A DNA stretch of 64,000 nt from NCBI RefSeq assembly GCF_040719145.1, contig NZ_JBFDUZ010000005.1, positions 284,036 to 348,035 on the forward strand. The letters run 5' to 3'. Below are positions 18,582 through 28,198 of the stretch, piece by piece; within the stretch, counting starts at the first letter, position 1, and the number at the start of each line of letters is the position of its first letter. The position numbers were made by a program, and so were the translations under genes. The notes below the pieces were generated by a model. It was not told the origin of the DNA. It made no database searches and saw only the letters and a list, made by a program, of their open reading frames with translations. Source of the stretch: Paenibacillus sp. JQZ6Y-1. Its GTDB lineage: Bacteria > Bacillota > Bacilli > Paenibacillales > Paenibacillaceae.

Positions 18582-19868
18582 TTATCCGTAAATCGGAGCA
18601 ACTTGATTTGTTTGCTCACGGTTGCGACCAACGGAGAAGATCGCGATTGGGATACCAGTCAGCTCGGATACGCGGTTTACATAGTTGCGAGTCGTTTCCG
18701 GCAGCTCATCCAGCGTTTTCACGCCAGTAATGTCTTCGCTCCAGCCCGGCATTTCTTCATATACTGCTTCACATTCTGCCAGATGTTTCAGGCTAGCAGG
18801 GTAGTGGGTGATGAATTCGCCACGATATTTGTAACCGGTGCAGATTTTTACAGTATCCAGACCTGTCAGTACGTCCAGCGAGTTCAGAGACAGACCTGTG
18901 ATCCCACTTACGCGACGAGCGTGACGAACGACAACCGTATCGAACCAGCCGACACGACGCGGACGACCAGTAACGGTGCCATATTCATGACCTTTTTCGC
19001 GGATTTCATGACCGATTTCGTCATGCAGCTCAGTTGGGAATGGACCATCACCAACACGAGTCGTGTAGGCTTTGGCGACACCGATTACCTGCTGAATGCG
19101 TGCCGGACCTACACCGGAACCGATGCAGACACCGCCTGCGGACGGGTTGGACGAGGTTACGAATGGATACGTACCTTGGTCGATGTCCAGCATCACGCCT
19201 TGTGCGCCTTCAAACAGTACTTTTTTGCCTTCGTCGATTGCGTCGTTCAGGACAACGGATGTGTCTTTTACATACTGACGCAGCTTCTCGGCATACCCAA
19301 GATAGTCGGACAGGATCTGCTCCACGTCGACTGGTTGACCACCGTATACTTGGGTGATAACTTGGTTTTTCTCTTTGACCAGATGGCGCAGCTTTTGCTC
19401 GAACTCTTCGGCGTCCATCAGATCGGCGATACGAATGCCGACACGGGAAGCTTTATCCATGTAGCAAGGACCGATCCCTTTACCAGTTGTACCGATTTTG
19501 TTCGGACCTTTGCGTTCTTCTTCCAACAGGTCGAGTACCATATGATATGGCAAAATCACGTGCGCACGATCACTGATGGTCAGGTTTTTGGTAGAAAAGC
19601 CGTTTTCGTGCACATAGTTGATCTCGTCGATCAGTGCAGCCGGATTGATAACCATACCGTTACCGATCACGCATGCTTTGTCTTCGTAGAAAATGCCGGA
19701 TGGCACCATCGTTAATTTATATTTTTTCTCATTGATTAAAATTGTATGTCCCGCGTTGTTACCACCTTGATAACGAGCTACAACGTCCGCGCTCTCCGAA
19801 AGATAGTCGGTAATTTTACCTTTGCCTTCGTCTCCCCATTGTGTTCCCACAACGACTACAGTTGACAT
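18582..19868 (-). CDS. purA: Adenylosuccinate synthase
   Basis: 428 aa, standard length. The GTP/IMP-binding start [19 protein letters not shown] contains the catalytic Asp and P-loop-like GDEGKGK; NNAGHTI and [17 protein letters not shown] are further family signatures, as is [11 protein letters not shown]. It couples GTP hydrolysis to condensation of IMP with aspartate, the first committed AMP step. It is monocistronic, behind a PurR operator and a roughly 285-nt leader. The ribosome site GGAGG is 8 nt upstream of the ATG. Confidence 0.98.
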   Translation of the reverse strand: MSTVVVVGTQWGDEGKGKITDYLSESADVVARYQGGNNAGHTILINEKKYKLTMVPSGIFYEDKACVIGNGMVINPAALIDEINYVHENGFSTKNLTISDRAHVILPYHMVLDLLEEERKGPNKIGTTGKGIGPCYMDKASRVGIRIADLMDAEEFEQKLRHLVKEKNQVITQVYGGQPVDVEQILSDYLGYAEKLRQYVKDTSVVLNDAIDEGKKVLFEGAQGVMLDIDQGTYPFVTSSNPSAGGVCIGSGVGPARIQQVIGVAKAYTTRVGDGPFPTELHDEIGHEIREKGHEYGTVTGRPRRVGWFDTVVVRHARRVSGITGLSLNSLDVLTGLDTVKICTGYKYRGEFITHYPASLKHLAECEAVYEEMPGWSEDITGVKTLDELPETTRNYVNRVSELTGIPIAIFSVGRNREQTNQVAPIYG

Positions 19869-19871
19869 GAT

Positions 19872-20003
19872 TCATTCCTCCGTAGGTGTATGTACACCGT
19901 ATATTTGCGCTGCCTGTTCCGTATAACCGCCGAATCTGAACCTCTTTTGAAAAAGATGACGATTGCATCTAGTCCAACCGTCGGCGCGGCAACAGCACAG
20001 CAT
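19872..20003 (-). CDS. Possible leader peptide ORF upstream of purA
   Basis: 43 codons beginning MLCCCRADGW, with a strong AAGGAGG 5 nt before the ATG at 20003 and a TGA ending 3 nt before the purA ATG, overlapping the purA ribosome site. That arrangement would couple its translation to purA. I recognise no family and the Cys run is unusual. It could be a regulatory uORF or a chance reading in a GC-richer leader. Confidence 0.3.
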   Translation of the reverse strand: MLCCCRADGWTRCNRHLFQKRFRFGGYTEQAAQIYGVHTPTEE

Positions 20004-20159
20004 AAAACCTCCTTGCGAGGAACGGTCGGGCAAATTGCAGGCATACAAACCGTTTCGCGGGCGGAAGTTCATCCCCGTGCGGTAAGGGATTGGCGAAGCT
20101 CCTGAACTGACAGGATACTTACATCCAATAACACGATTGCGCTTTACCGCAGCATTTAC

Positions 20160-20188
20160 AGTGTAACAGGACACTTTTTCAAAGTCAA
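20160..20188 (-). promoter_or_regulatory. purA promoter
   Basis: On the minus strand TTGACT (20183-20188), 17-nt spacer, TACACT (20160-20165). It sits 4 nt downstream of the second PurBox and about 290 nt upstream of the purA ATG. Confidence 0.7.
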
Positions 20189-20191
20189 ATG

Positions 20192-20236
20192 AAACGCGAA
20201 CAATTACAGGATTGAAAATTATCATTGTTCGGAAAT
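20192..20236 (-). promoter_or_regulatory. PurR operator: two inverted PurBoxes upstream of purA
   Basis: Minus strand ATTTCCGAACAAT (20224-20236) matches the Bacillus PurBox AWWWCCGAACWWT fully; an inverted second copy (AAACGCGAACAAT on plus, 20192-20204) differs at two positions. Taken as 14-mers they are 17 nt apart, the spacing known for PurR control regions. PurR would repress purA, relieved by PRPP. Confidence 0.85.
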
Positions 20237-20239
20237 GAT

Positions 20240-20635
20240 TCACTCATTTCGCCAAACGCCACCTTTGCCTATGGTAAAACCGCATTTTTCGTAAAATGAA
20301 GCATGTTGTTCCGTAAATGACACGGTGACGATCTCTATCTGTCGCTGTGCTGCCTCGTTCAGCAAAGCTTGTACCAATCGGACGCCAATACCATGCCGCT
20401 GCACATCTGGATGAACCATCACATCCTCCAGATAGGCATGCTGCAAGCCCGTCCCGCATATATACGCGAACGCAACCAACCGATGTTGCTCGTCCCGACA
20501 GCCCGCATAAAATAAGCATCGCTCCAGCAGTAATGGATAGTCATCATCTCGTCGTTCCCATCCGATTGTTGCTCTTAGCTCCGGCACTTCGTCCGTTCCA
20601 ATGGGGGGATTCATCTCAATGAAAATTAACTTCAA
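20240..20635 (-). CDS. GNAT family N-acetyltransferase
   Basis: 131 aa in the longest reading. Single GNAT domain: LEDVMVHPDVQRHGIGVRLVQALL holds the acetyl-CoA-binding V-x-x-x-x-R/Q-G-x-G pattern, and FYEKCGFTIGKGG ends it. Start choice is unclear: GGGAGG is directly against a TTG (20635), 9 nt before an ATT (20626) and 21 nt before the first ATG (20614). No terminator separates it from the PurR operator 4 nt further. The substrate is unknown. Confidence 0.85.
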   Translation of the reverse strand: MKLIFIEMNPPIGTDEVPELRATIGWERRDDDYPLLLERCLFYAGCRDEQHRLVAFAYICGTGLQHAYLEDVMVHPDVQRHGIGVRLVQALLNEAAQRQIEIVTVSFTEQHASFYEKCGFTIGKGGVWRNE

Positions 20636-20821
20636 CCTCCCTTGTATTAAAATTATTATGTAAAATATGGTTTTAATTGTTTATCGAGACCGTATTGGTT
20701 TATAAATACTTAACCGCGGTTTATCCTTCATGCACACAAAGGCATATTTTTTAGAATTAATATGCAACTAATTCAGGCACATTATTACATCACGAAGAAA
20801 TAGCTGATAAAGGAGGTGCAA

Positions 20822-21193
20822 ATGATGGACAAGATTGCTTCCAAAATGATCGTAAACGGACTGGTTGTTATCGCTTCACTTATGTTCCTCAGTAACGCAG
20901 GCTTCTGGGGATCACTAGTGACAGCACTCGTATTAGGAGCGATTGCTTACGTCGTTGGCGACATGTTTATCCTACCAGCGACAAACAATACCATCGCGAC
21001 CATATCCGATGCCGTGCTTTCCTATCTTGTGCTATGGGCAGCCGTAGCGCTGACTGGTTGGACAATGTCGTACTATGAGATATTGCTGCCAGTCGTTATT
21101 ATTGGGATCTTTGAATATATGTTTCACTTCTGGCTGCTTCGCGACGGTATCCCAGGTCGTATCAATCGAGCCGAGATGAATAGCCGCGCCTAA
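20822..21193 (+). CDS. DUF2512 (YndM-like) membrane protein
   Basis: 123 aa, ATG 20822 after AAAGGAGGTG. Four hydrophobic segments (about 8-25, 28-48, 60-78, 84-103) with GDMFILPATNNTIATISDAVLSYLVLW match the four-helix DUF2512 family of Bacillales, of unknown function. Small, monocistronic, convergent with dnaB and ended by a shared hairpin. Confidence 0.8.
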   Translation: MMDKIASKMIVNGLVVIASLMFLSNAGFWGSLVTALVLGAIAYVVGDMFILPATNNTIATISDAVLSYLVLWAAVALTGWTMSYYEILLPVVIIGIFEYMFHFWLLRDGIPGRINRAEMNSRA

Positions 21194-21207
21194 TTATGGA
21201 ACCATGC

Positions 21208-21257
21208 AAAAAAGCCTCTTTTCTCCCGGCGATGAACCGAGTGAAAAGAGGCTTTTT
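21208..21257. terminator. Bidirectional terminator between DUF2512 gene and dnaB
   Basis: AAAAAAGCCTCTTTTC / GAAAAGAGGCTTTTT stem with a 19-nt loop; runs of T follow in both directions, serving the two convergent genes. Confidence 0.85.
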
Positions 21258-21332
21258 GTGTTTGAGATCATGCAAAGTAACGATCAACTGCCTATATACG
21301 ATGCAGCTGTCATCTGTTGCAGTTATGACCTT

Positions 21333-22691
21333 CTATCCAGCGAACATATCCGATTGGACACGCTCGTAGTTGACGAATTTGTTGAAGTTTTTCAAAAAGA
21401 CCAGTTCGACCGTACCCACCGGACCGTTACGCTGTTTGGCGATAATGATCTCGATGATGTTCTTTTTCTCGGTTTCTTGGTTGTAGTAGTCATCGCGGTA
21501 CAGGAACGATACGATATCGGCATCCTGCTCAATCGAGCCGGATTCCCGCAAGTCGGACATCATCGGACGTTTGTCCTGACGTTGCTCGACACCACGACTG
21601 AGCTGCGACAGTGCGATTACTGGTACATGCAGCTCACGCGCAATCTGTTTCAAGGTACGCGAGATTTCGGATACTTCCTGCTGACGGTTTTCGCCCGCTT
21701 TGCCGCGACCGGAGATCAGCTGTAGGTAGTCGATTACGATCATACCCAGACCTTTTTCCTTTTGCAGACGACGGCATTTGGCACGAATCTCGGATACCAT
21801 GATACCCGGTGTATCGTCGATATAGATTTCTGATTCCGACAACGATGCAATGCCCATCGTCAGCTTCATCCAGTCCTCTTCTTTGAAATCACCGGTACGC
21901 ATCACACTTGCATCCAGATTCGCTTCGGCACAGATCATACGCTGTACAAGCTGTGCTGCCGACATCTCCAGACTGAAGATGGCAACTGTTTCTTTGGCAC
22001 GCACCGCGACGTTTTGCGCGATATTCAGTGCAAACGCCGTTTTACCAACGGACGGACGCGCCGCCACGATGATCAAGTCACTGCGCTGGAAACCAGCCGT
22101 CATTTTATCCAGATCGATAAAGCCTGTCGGAATCCCCGTCGTGTTGCCGCTGTTCTCGCTCAGTGTTTCCACTTTCTCAAACACTTCCATCAGCACATCA
22201 CGAATGGCGATAAAGCCACTGCCTGTACGACGGTTGGAGATTTCTAGAATCTTGCGCTCCGCATCGCCGAGCATACTGCCGACATCTTCGCCACCAGTAT
22301 AGCCTTCGCTGACGATCTGCGTTGCGGTACGGATCAGACGGCGCAGCATCGATTTCTCTTCGATGATCTGTGCGTAATAATCTACGTTAGCTGCGGTCGG
22401 CACTGCATTGGCAAGCTTCGCCAAATAGCTAACGCCGCCGATATCTTCCAGCTGCGAACGATCTTGCAGCAATGATGTCAATGTAATCAAGTCGATCGGC
22501 TGATTTTCTTCCCCCAGATTTACCATCGCATCGTAGATCAGTTGGTGCGATTTGTCGTAAAAATCTTCTGTATCTACGCGCTCCATCACGCTAATCAGCG
22601 CTTCAGCTTGCAGTAAAATGGCACCTAGAACGGCTTGTTCCGCCTCTAGATTCTGCGGTGGGACCCGATCGTAAAACATATCGCCGCCCAT
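21333..22691 (-). CDS. dnaB: Replicative DNA helicase DnaB (DnaC in B. subtilis)
   Basis: 452 aa. N-terminal DnaB domain (PPQNLEAEQAVLGAIL) and C-terminal RecA-like ATPase with Walker A ARPSVGKTAFALNIA, Walker B MIVIDYLQLI and ALSQLSRGVEQRQDKRP. Hexameric 5'-3' helicase of the replication fork. ATG 6 nt after GAGGAG; starts 2 nt after rplI, completing gdpP-rplI-dnaB. No intein or insert. Confidence 0.98.
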   Translation of the reverse strand: MGGDMFYDRVPPQNLEAEQAVLGAILLQAEALISVMERVDTEDFYDKSHQLIYDAMVNLGEENQPIDLITLTSLLQDRSQLEDIGGVSYLAKLANAVPTAANVDYYAQIIEEKSMLRRLIRTATQIVSEGYTGGEDVGSMLGDAERKILEISNRRTGSGFIAIRDVLMEVFEKVETLSENSGNTTGIPTGFIDLDKMTAGFQRSDLIIVAARPSVGKTAFALNIAQNVAVRAKETVAIFSLEMSAAQLVQRMICAEANLDASVMRTGDFKEEDWMKLTMGIASLSESEIYIDDTPGIMVSEIRAKCRRLQKEKGLGMIVIDYLQLISGRGKAGENRQQEVSEISRTLKQIARELHVPVIALSQLSRGVEQRQDKRPMMSDLRESGSIEQDADIVSFLYRDDYYNQETEKKNIIEIIIAKQRNGPVGTVELVFLKNFNKFVNYERVQSDMFAG

Positions 22692-22693
22692 GA

Positions 22694-23137
22694 TTACTCC
22701 TCAGTGACCTGAACTTTGAGCGTCGCCTTCACTTCGGGATGCAGCTTCACGGATACTTGGGTCACGCCCAGTGTACGGATTGGCTCATCCAGTTCGATTT
22801 TGCGTTTGTCGATCTTGTGTCCCTGTTTGGACAGTGCTTCAGCAATCTGTTTGCTCGTAATCGCGCCGAACAGACGACCGCCTTCGCCGGATTTCGCTTT
22901 CAGCTGAACAGTAAGTTCTTCCAGCGTTTTACCCAGAGCTTGCGCTGCTTCTTTTTCTTCCTGTTTTTGACGCTCAACCGCAGCGGTTTGGTTTTCCAGA
23001 ATCTTCACGTTACCACCAGTTGCCGGTTTGGCATGACCATTTTTGATCAGGAAGTTTTGTGCGTAGCCGTCGGATACCTCTTTGATATCCCCTTTTTTAC
23101 CAGTTCCTTTAACATCTTTTAGCAAAATGACTTTCAT
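22694..23137 (-). CDS. rplI: 50S ribosomal protein bL9
   Basis: 147 aa with the bL9 N-domain signature [36 protein letters not shown], a long central helix and a C-terminal domain. Binds 23S rRNA near the L1 stalk and extends from the ribosome. Its ATG overlaps the gdpP stop by 4 nt and dnaB follows after 2 nt, so the three are co-translated. Confidence 0.98.
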   Translation of the reverse strand: MKVILLKDVKGTGKKGDIKEVSDGYAQNFLIKNGHAKPATGGNVKILENQTAAVERQKQEEKEAAQALGKTLEELTVQLKAKSGEGGRLFGAITSKQIAEALSKQGHKIDKRKIELDEPIRTLGVTQVSVKLHPEVKATLKVQVTEE

Positions 23138-25143
23138 TCAAATAACCCCTCTTCCTCATTCATTTGATCCAATACTTGCAACAGCCGCGTTTCCGCTTCG
23201 GCAGCCGTACCGTCGAGTTGAACAGCCGCATTGGTCAAATGACCGCCACCGCCCAATCGTTCCATCACGACCTGTACATTCATCTTGCCGAGCGAGCGAG
23301 CACTGATGCCGATCAGGCCATCCACACGTTCGCTAATCACAAACGAAGCATGGACATTACTCATATTTAACAGCGAATCCGCGACCTGTGCAATGAGCAA
23401 CTGCGGCACCTTTTCGCCCGGAGACGTAACTGCCAGTGCAATATGATCGTGGATAATGCGCGTTTGCTTAATAATCTCCGCTTTGGCAATATATTCAGAC
23501 AATTCTTCCTTCATCATCTGCTGAACCATCACCGTATCGGCTCCATTGCGGCGTAGGAAGCCTGCCGCCTCAAAGGTACGCGAACCCGTATGCAGGGCAA
23601 AATGCTTCGTATCGACCGTAATACCTGCCAATAGCGATGTCGCTTCCAGCGTGGTGAATTGTACCTTGTCATGAATATATTGCAGCAGCTCTGTGACCAA
23701 TTCGCAGGTAGATGACGCATACGGCTCCAGATACACCAGCACCGCATCGTTAATAAACTCCTCACCGCGGCGATGGTGATCCACCACCACTACGCGGCGC
23801 GCTCGCTCCACCAGCTTCGGTTCAATCGTCATCGACGCCTTATGCGTATCGACCACGATCATCAGCGTCTGCTCGGTCATAATATTGAGCGCTTCTTCCG
23901 GTGTAATGAAATGCACCGACAAACGCTCATCATTGGAAATGCGCTCCATCATGCGTTCAATCGACGGATTAACGCCATCCAGCACAATGTACGCTTCAAC
24001 CTCGTACATATCGGCAGCCTTGAGCACACCGATACATGCGCCGATGACGTCCATGTCTGGAATTTTGTGACCCATGACCAGCACTTGGTCACTATCCAGC
24101 ATCAGATCACGCAGCGCATGGGCGATAACCCGTGCGCGTACACGTGTCCGTTTCTCAATCGCATTCGATTTGCCGCCGTAGAACGACAAACGCTGATCCG
24201 CCTTGACTGCCGCCTGATCGCCACCGCGTCCAAGCGCCATATCCAGACTGGATTGTGCCAGTTCGCCCAGCTCGCTGATCGTTTCTGTACCAAAGCCAAC
24301 ACCGATACTAAGTGTCAGCGGCACTTTCAGATCAGCAGTCATTTCGCGAATTTCGTCCAAAATGACAAACCGGCTCTGCTCTAGCTCGCGCAGCGATTTC
24401 TGATTCAGCAGCAGCAGATAGCGCTCTGATGATAGACGGCGCACATAGATCTGATAATGCTTCGCCCAGTCTGTGATGCGTGTAGCCACGCGTGCAATCA
24501 GACTGGTGCGCTGTTGATCGTCCATGCCTTGGGAAGCCTCGTCAAAGTTATCCAGCAGCACGACGCCGACCGCCAAGCGTTCTTCCTCATGGCGATCACG
24601 CAAATTCGCAAACTCAGTAATATCCTGCACATAGATCAACCGCTCATCCGGCAGCACGATACATTCCAACGTGCGTGCATCATGCTCCAGCTCAAAGCGA
24701 ACTTCCTTGATCGCTTCCTTCTCGCGTGCAGCTTCTTTGCGGCTGTCTCTAGCCTTTTTATACTGTTCCTGAAAATCATGAAAGCATTCGTCCAGCGGTG
24801 TGCCGACCAGCGTTTTGCGGCCAAACAAACCAGCGATATAACGATTATGCCATTCAATCGAAAATTTATTATCATACAAAACCAGACCGAACGGAAGCGT
24901 GCTGACCGCTTCCTCCTCGACACGTCGAATCCGAAACGACAGACCGGCGATATACTCATCTAGCTCCCGCCTGAACGCAAGCTCCGAACGCACCAGCACC
25001 GCTGCGAACACGATGACCGCACACAGCGCTACCAGACCTACGATCCAGTTGAACCATGACACCATGACAACTAGAACCAGCATGAGCAGCGATGCCCATA
25101 CCGACCGATAACCGTGCCAGCGGTTTAGCAAAAAATTAGGCAT
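23134..25143 (-). CDS. gdpP: Cyclic-di-AMP phosphodiesterase GdpP (YybT)
   Basis: 669 aa. Two N-terminal membrane helices (about 13-55), a PAS-like haem-binding region, a degenerate GGDEF domain (about 170-300), then DHH/DHHA1: [43 protein letters not shown] and [13 protein letters not shown]. It hydrolyses c-di-AMP to 5'-pApA and so affects potassium and turgor control. It is co-transcribed with the DUF2232 protein upstream and with rplI-dnaB downstream. Confidence 0.96.
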   Translation of the reverse strand: MPNFLLNRWHGYRSVWASLLMLVLVVMVSWFNWIVGLVALCAVIVFAAVLVRSELAFRRELDEYIAGLSFRIRRVEEEAVSTLPFGLVLYDNKFSIEWHNRYIAGLFGRKTLVGTPLDECFHDFQEQYKKARDSRKEAAREKEAIKEVRFELEHDARTLECIVLPDERLIYVQDITEFANLRDRHEEERLAVGVVLLDNFDEASQGMDDQQRTSLIARVATRITDWAKHYQIYVRRLSSERYLLLLNQKSLRELEQSRFVILDEIREMTADLKVPLTLSIGVGFGTETISELGELAQSSLDMALGRGGDQAAVKADQRLSFYGGKSNAIEKRTRVRARVIAHALRDLMLDSDQVLVMGHKIPDMDVIGACIGVLKAADMYEVEAYIVLDGVNPSIERMMERISNDERLSVHFITPEEALNIMTEQTLMIVVDTHKASMTIEPKLVERARRVVVVDHHRRGEEFINDAVLVYLEPYASSTCELVTELLQYIHDKVQFTTLEATSLLAGITVDTKHFALHTGSRTFEAAGFLRRNGADTVMVQQMMKEELSEYIAKAEIIKQTRIIHDHIALAVTSPGEKVPQLLIAQVADSLLNMSNVHASFVISERVDGLIGISARSLGKMNVQVVMERLGGGGHLTNAAVQLDGTAAEAETRLLQVLDQMNEEEGLFE

Positions 25144-25155
25144 CCTTTATCACCC

Positions 25156-26091
25156 TTACCGTTTCGTTCTCGTAATATACTCGCGGAGCGGGAAAGCCAG
25201 ATCAATAATCCCGATAATCCGCAGTGGCGGAATCAGCACGACGACGATCGCCAGAATAAACGGCAGGAACGAGCCCCATTTCCGTTGACTGGCCCAGAAA
25301 TACACAAATCCGATCGTCTGGATGGTAAAGGCGAGATGCACAAGCGGCATAAAGTTCAGCACAATCGCCGCCAGCACACCGGTCATATTCGAGCGTGCGA
25401 TAAACTCCAGAAATACCGCGATCAGATAATACCAGATCAGCGACCGTGGCAATCTCCAATCGCGTGCCGGCTTCAGTCGCGGCACAGAATAGTTCATACT
25501 TTCCAGCAGTGGACGTGCCACCGCATGCGTAATGATCGCCATCGTAAAGGACGCGATAATCAGCGCACTGGGAACTAGCGTAAGCGTGTAATTGCTTAGC
25601 CCGATAATGTACTCCGGTGTCAGCACATCGCTCAGATTGGGATTCACATCCGCCATCGCCTGAAGGGGCGCAACGGAAATCTGAATCACATCCCGCACGT
25701 ACTGTCCAAGGCTGAAATGGAACCCAGCTGTCGCAATCAACAGCAGCACGAGCAATTCCAGCAATGTTGTCAGACCACCGGCAAATATCACTTTAAGCGC
25801 AGGCTGGTACTTTTTATACATCCTGCCCATAACGATTCCCGGGATCATAAAGAATACTCCTAGAATCGGCAGGAATAGCCCTGCCTGTCCGGCAATAATC
25901 AACGCGATTAACCATACGGGAATCAGATGCATGATAAATTGGCGCAGGGTCAAAGTTGAATACAGCACAACGACGGGCACGATTAGAAATAGCATACCGA
26001 TGACTCTTACAGATGTTATTAGGGATAGCAGCAGAAGCAGATAAGCAACGCTCCATGCTACGGATGTCCAGCGCAGTTTCAAACGATTCAC
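25156..26091 (-). CDS. DUF2232 (YybS-like) polytopic membrane protein
   Basis: 311 aa, mostly hydrophobic, about eight membrane segments, with a long central loop (QISVAPLQAMADVNPNLSDVL). Position immediately upstream of gdpP (12 nt) matches yybS. The listed start is a GTG inside AGAGGTG; a TTG at 26082, 7 nt after that site, may be the true start. The family resembles S components of transporters, but no substrate is known. Confidence 0.85.
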   Translation of the reverse strand: MNRLKLRWTSVAWSVAYLLLLLSLITSVRVIGMLFLIVPVVVLYSTLTLRQFIMHLIPVWLIALIIAGQAGLFLPILGVFFMIPGIVMGRMYKKYQPALKVIFAGGLTTLLELLVLLLIATAGFHFSLGQYVRDVIQISVAPLQAMADVNPNLSDVLTPEYIIGLSNYTLTLVPSALIIASFTMAIITHAVARPLLESMNYSVPRLKPARDWRLPRSLIWYYLIAVFLEFIARSNMTGVLAAIVLNFMPLVHLAFTIQTIGFVYFWASQRKWGSFLPFILAIVVVLIPPLRIIGIIDLAFPLREYITRTKR

Positions 26092-26193
26092 CTCTTACGC
26101 ACAAATTGTCGGCCTCGCTAAAAAAGATTTACTCATCATTATAGCATAGACGCCGAGGATCACGCACGGATTTGTACAGCGACCGGAGCAGAT

Positions 26194-26640
26194 TTAGATG
26201 CCGGACATACGGTTGCGTTCCGGCGCATATTCGCCGCCGCGAACGAACTGTTCACAGTATTCAATAATCTGACTACGGCGTACAATGCCGATAAACCGAT
26301 TCATATCATCGACAACCGGCACAAAGTTCTGTACCTTGGCCAAATTGATCAGGTCTTCCATATTGGCATCGATCGATACCGGCTTGTCATCCCGCTTGAG
26401 CGGAATTTCGGACAATAGAAATTTAGAAGCGTTCTCAAAAGTAACTCTGCCACCGGAGCTTCGCATAAACCAGAGCAGATCTCCTTCTGTGATCGTACCT
26501 ACATATTTCCCGTCCTTGTCGAGCATCGGAATGGAGGTATAGCGATGATATTCCATCCGTTCGAGCGTCTGGCGTAGCGTCGAATTAAGGGTAACGCAAA
26601 CGACCTCCTGCTTCGGCAGCAGAAAAAACGCGATATTCAT
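26194..26640 (-). CDS. Tandem CBS-domain protein
   Basis: 148 aa after GAGGAGGAAGG. Two CBS repeats: about 15-70 (LRQTLERMEYHRYTSIPMLDKDGKYVGTITEGDLLW) and about 80-135 (NLAKVQNFVPVVDDMNRFIGIVRRSQIIEYC). CBS pairs bind adenosine nucleotides. Being beside gdpP suggests, but does not show, a c-di-AMP or AMP sensor. It has no catalytic partner domain. It ends 102 nt before the DUF2232 gene, probably in the same transcript. Confidence 0.88.
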   Translation of the reverse strand: MNIAFFLLPKQEVVCVTLNSTLRQTLERMEYHRYTSIPMLDKDGKYVGTITEGDLLWFMRSSGGRVTFENASKFLLSEIPLKRDDKPVSIDANMEDLINLAKVQNFVPVVDDMNRFIGIVRRSQIIEYCEQFVRGGEYAPERNRMSGI

Positions 26641-26785
26641 GAAAAAACCTTCCTCCTCGTCGTATTACGACCTGCTGCACCGATGGCAGCATAGTATGAT
26701 TCATGGATTGGCGTCATACAGGTGTTGACGATGCTTCTCTTCTATTTTAAGCGATAACCAGTCCACAATAAAGCTAGTCATCCAA

Positions 26786-27820
26786 TTAACGTACTTCGGA
26801 CTGCTGAATGGTCGTTTCGGTATCTCCGTCAGCAGCATTACCAGAAGGTGGCTGCTCCGCCGCATCAGGACCGTCCTTGCTCATCCAATCATCAATCAAT
26901 TGCTTCGCTTCTTCCACTTCACTCTCATCTGGCACTTCGTAATATACACCATCAATATATTCGCCATCACCTGCAATCGTGAATGCTTTCACTTCCGGCT
27001 CGCCAGTGCGCAGCAATTGACTCACCAAACCGGTTAATTGATCTGGTCGCATATCTGTTTTAAAATTGTCACCCATAATAGTCAGCAGCTCGGGAACCTT
27101 ATCAATCTGCTTCAATTGAAATGCCTGACTAGCAATCTGCTGCAAAAAGATCTGCTGACGCTTCGTCCGACGGAAATCGCTATCCTCGCGGTAGCGCACA
27201 TAATACAGTGCCTCTTGACCGGAATAGATCGGCTTGTTTGCCTTAATCGTAAATTGCTCATGATTCGGATCGCGGTTCACAATATCCTCTTCAATCGGCA
27301 ATTGAACACCGCCCAGTGCATCCACCGCATTGACCAATCCCTGAAAATTGACCGAAGCGTAGAAAGTAAGCTTTTCATCCAAAAAATGCTCCACCGTATT
27401 CATCGTCATCTCGATGCCGCCAAATGCGTAGGCATGATTGATTTTGTCCATCCGGTCGCGCCCAATAATCTCGGTATACGTATCACGCGGAATGGAAATG
27501 AGCAGTACCTTGTTATCCAGCGGACGAACGACCGCGTACATCAGAGTATCCGAGCGCGCCTTCTCATTCTCCCGCTGATCACTGCCGACCAGCAGCATCG
27601 AGAATGGCTCAGTCATCACAACCTCTGGCTCCGTTGCCTGCTGTTCACCGCCCGTTTGACGAATCGGCTGATACGTCTGCTGGAGCTGGGTTTCAATTCG
27701 ATCCGCAACAAACCAGTCGAACATTGCCAATGAAATTGGCTTCCACCATATAAATAGGCTTGCCGTCAAAACCACGACGGCAGCTGCAATGCCAGACCAA
27801 ATCTTTTGCTTCTTTGTCAT
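26786..27820 (-). CDS. LytR-CpsA-Psr (LCP) family cell-wall ligase
   Basis: 344 aa from ATG 27820 with GAGG 9 nt upstream; the longer reading begins 13 codons earlier without one. N-terminal TM helix (about 7-27), then the LCP domain: LLVGSDQRENEKARSDTLMYAVV, ISIPRDTYTEI, KINHAYAFGG and ALYYVRYREDSDFRRTKRQQ with the Arg/Asp residues that bind polyprenyl pyrophosphate. Such proteins attach teichoic acids or polysaccharides to peptidoglycan. The C-terminal tail is acidic and probably disordered. Confidence 0.93.
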   Translation of the reverse strand: MTKKQKIWSGIAAAVVVLTASLFIWWKPISLAMFDWFVADRIETQLQQTYQPIRQTGGEQQATEPEVVMTEPFSMLLVGSDQRENEKARSDTLMYAVVRPLDNKVLLISIPRDTYTEIIGRDRMDKINHAYAFGGIEMTMNTVEHFLDEKLTFYASVNFQGLVNAVDALGGVQLPIEEDIVNRDPNHEQFTIKANKPIYSGQEALYYVRYREDSDFRRTKRQQIFLQQIASQAFQLKQIDKVPELLTIMGDNFKTDMRPDQLTGLVSQLLRTGEPEVKAFTIAGDGEYIDGVYYEVPDESEVEEAKQLIDDWMSKDGPDAAEQPPSGNAADGDTETTIQQSEVR

Positions 27821-28054
27821 TGTCCCATTCCTCATTTCGAGCAGACGTATATTCTTCATTCATTAAACGCTGGATACAGCTTATGACACAATTACATTAT
27901 TTTACACTGTTTCTTGTACTTTCACCAACGAAAATGACGGATCAAAGTAACCAATTTTCTATACGATACGCATAACAAGCGGGATCATCGCTTTTCTGTT
28001 CTGCGATTTCCTTCTATATTAAGTATGGGTTCAACGCAATTTCACGTCTATGTA

Positions 28055-28090
28055 TACAAAAAACTTCCGGTCGCGATGGACCGGAAGTTT
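28055..28090 (-). terminator. Terminator of the 28199-29842 gene
   Basis: AAACTTCCGGTC / GACCGGAAGTTT 12-bp perfect stem, 6-nt loop, then TTTTG on the minus strand. The gap 27821-28054 should hold the LCP promoter, not placed. Confidence 0.9.
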
Positions 28091-28198
28091 GTACATCCTC
28101 TCCTTGTTGCTATGCAGCATACACCGTTTCGTTTGTCAGCTGCACAGCATCTCGAAAAAGAATCTTCTATAATATAGTGCTTCTTTTGAGGATAGATA

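Noticed and set aside
19872..20243. Longer 123-codon reading across the purA promoter and operator
   Set aside because: Its start lies upstream of the promoter and PurBoxes; only the internal 43-codon part has a ribosome site.
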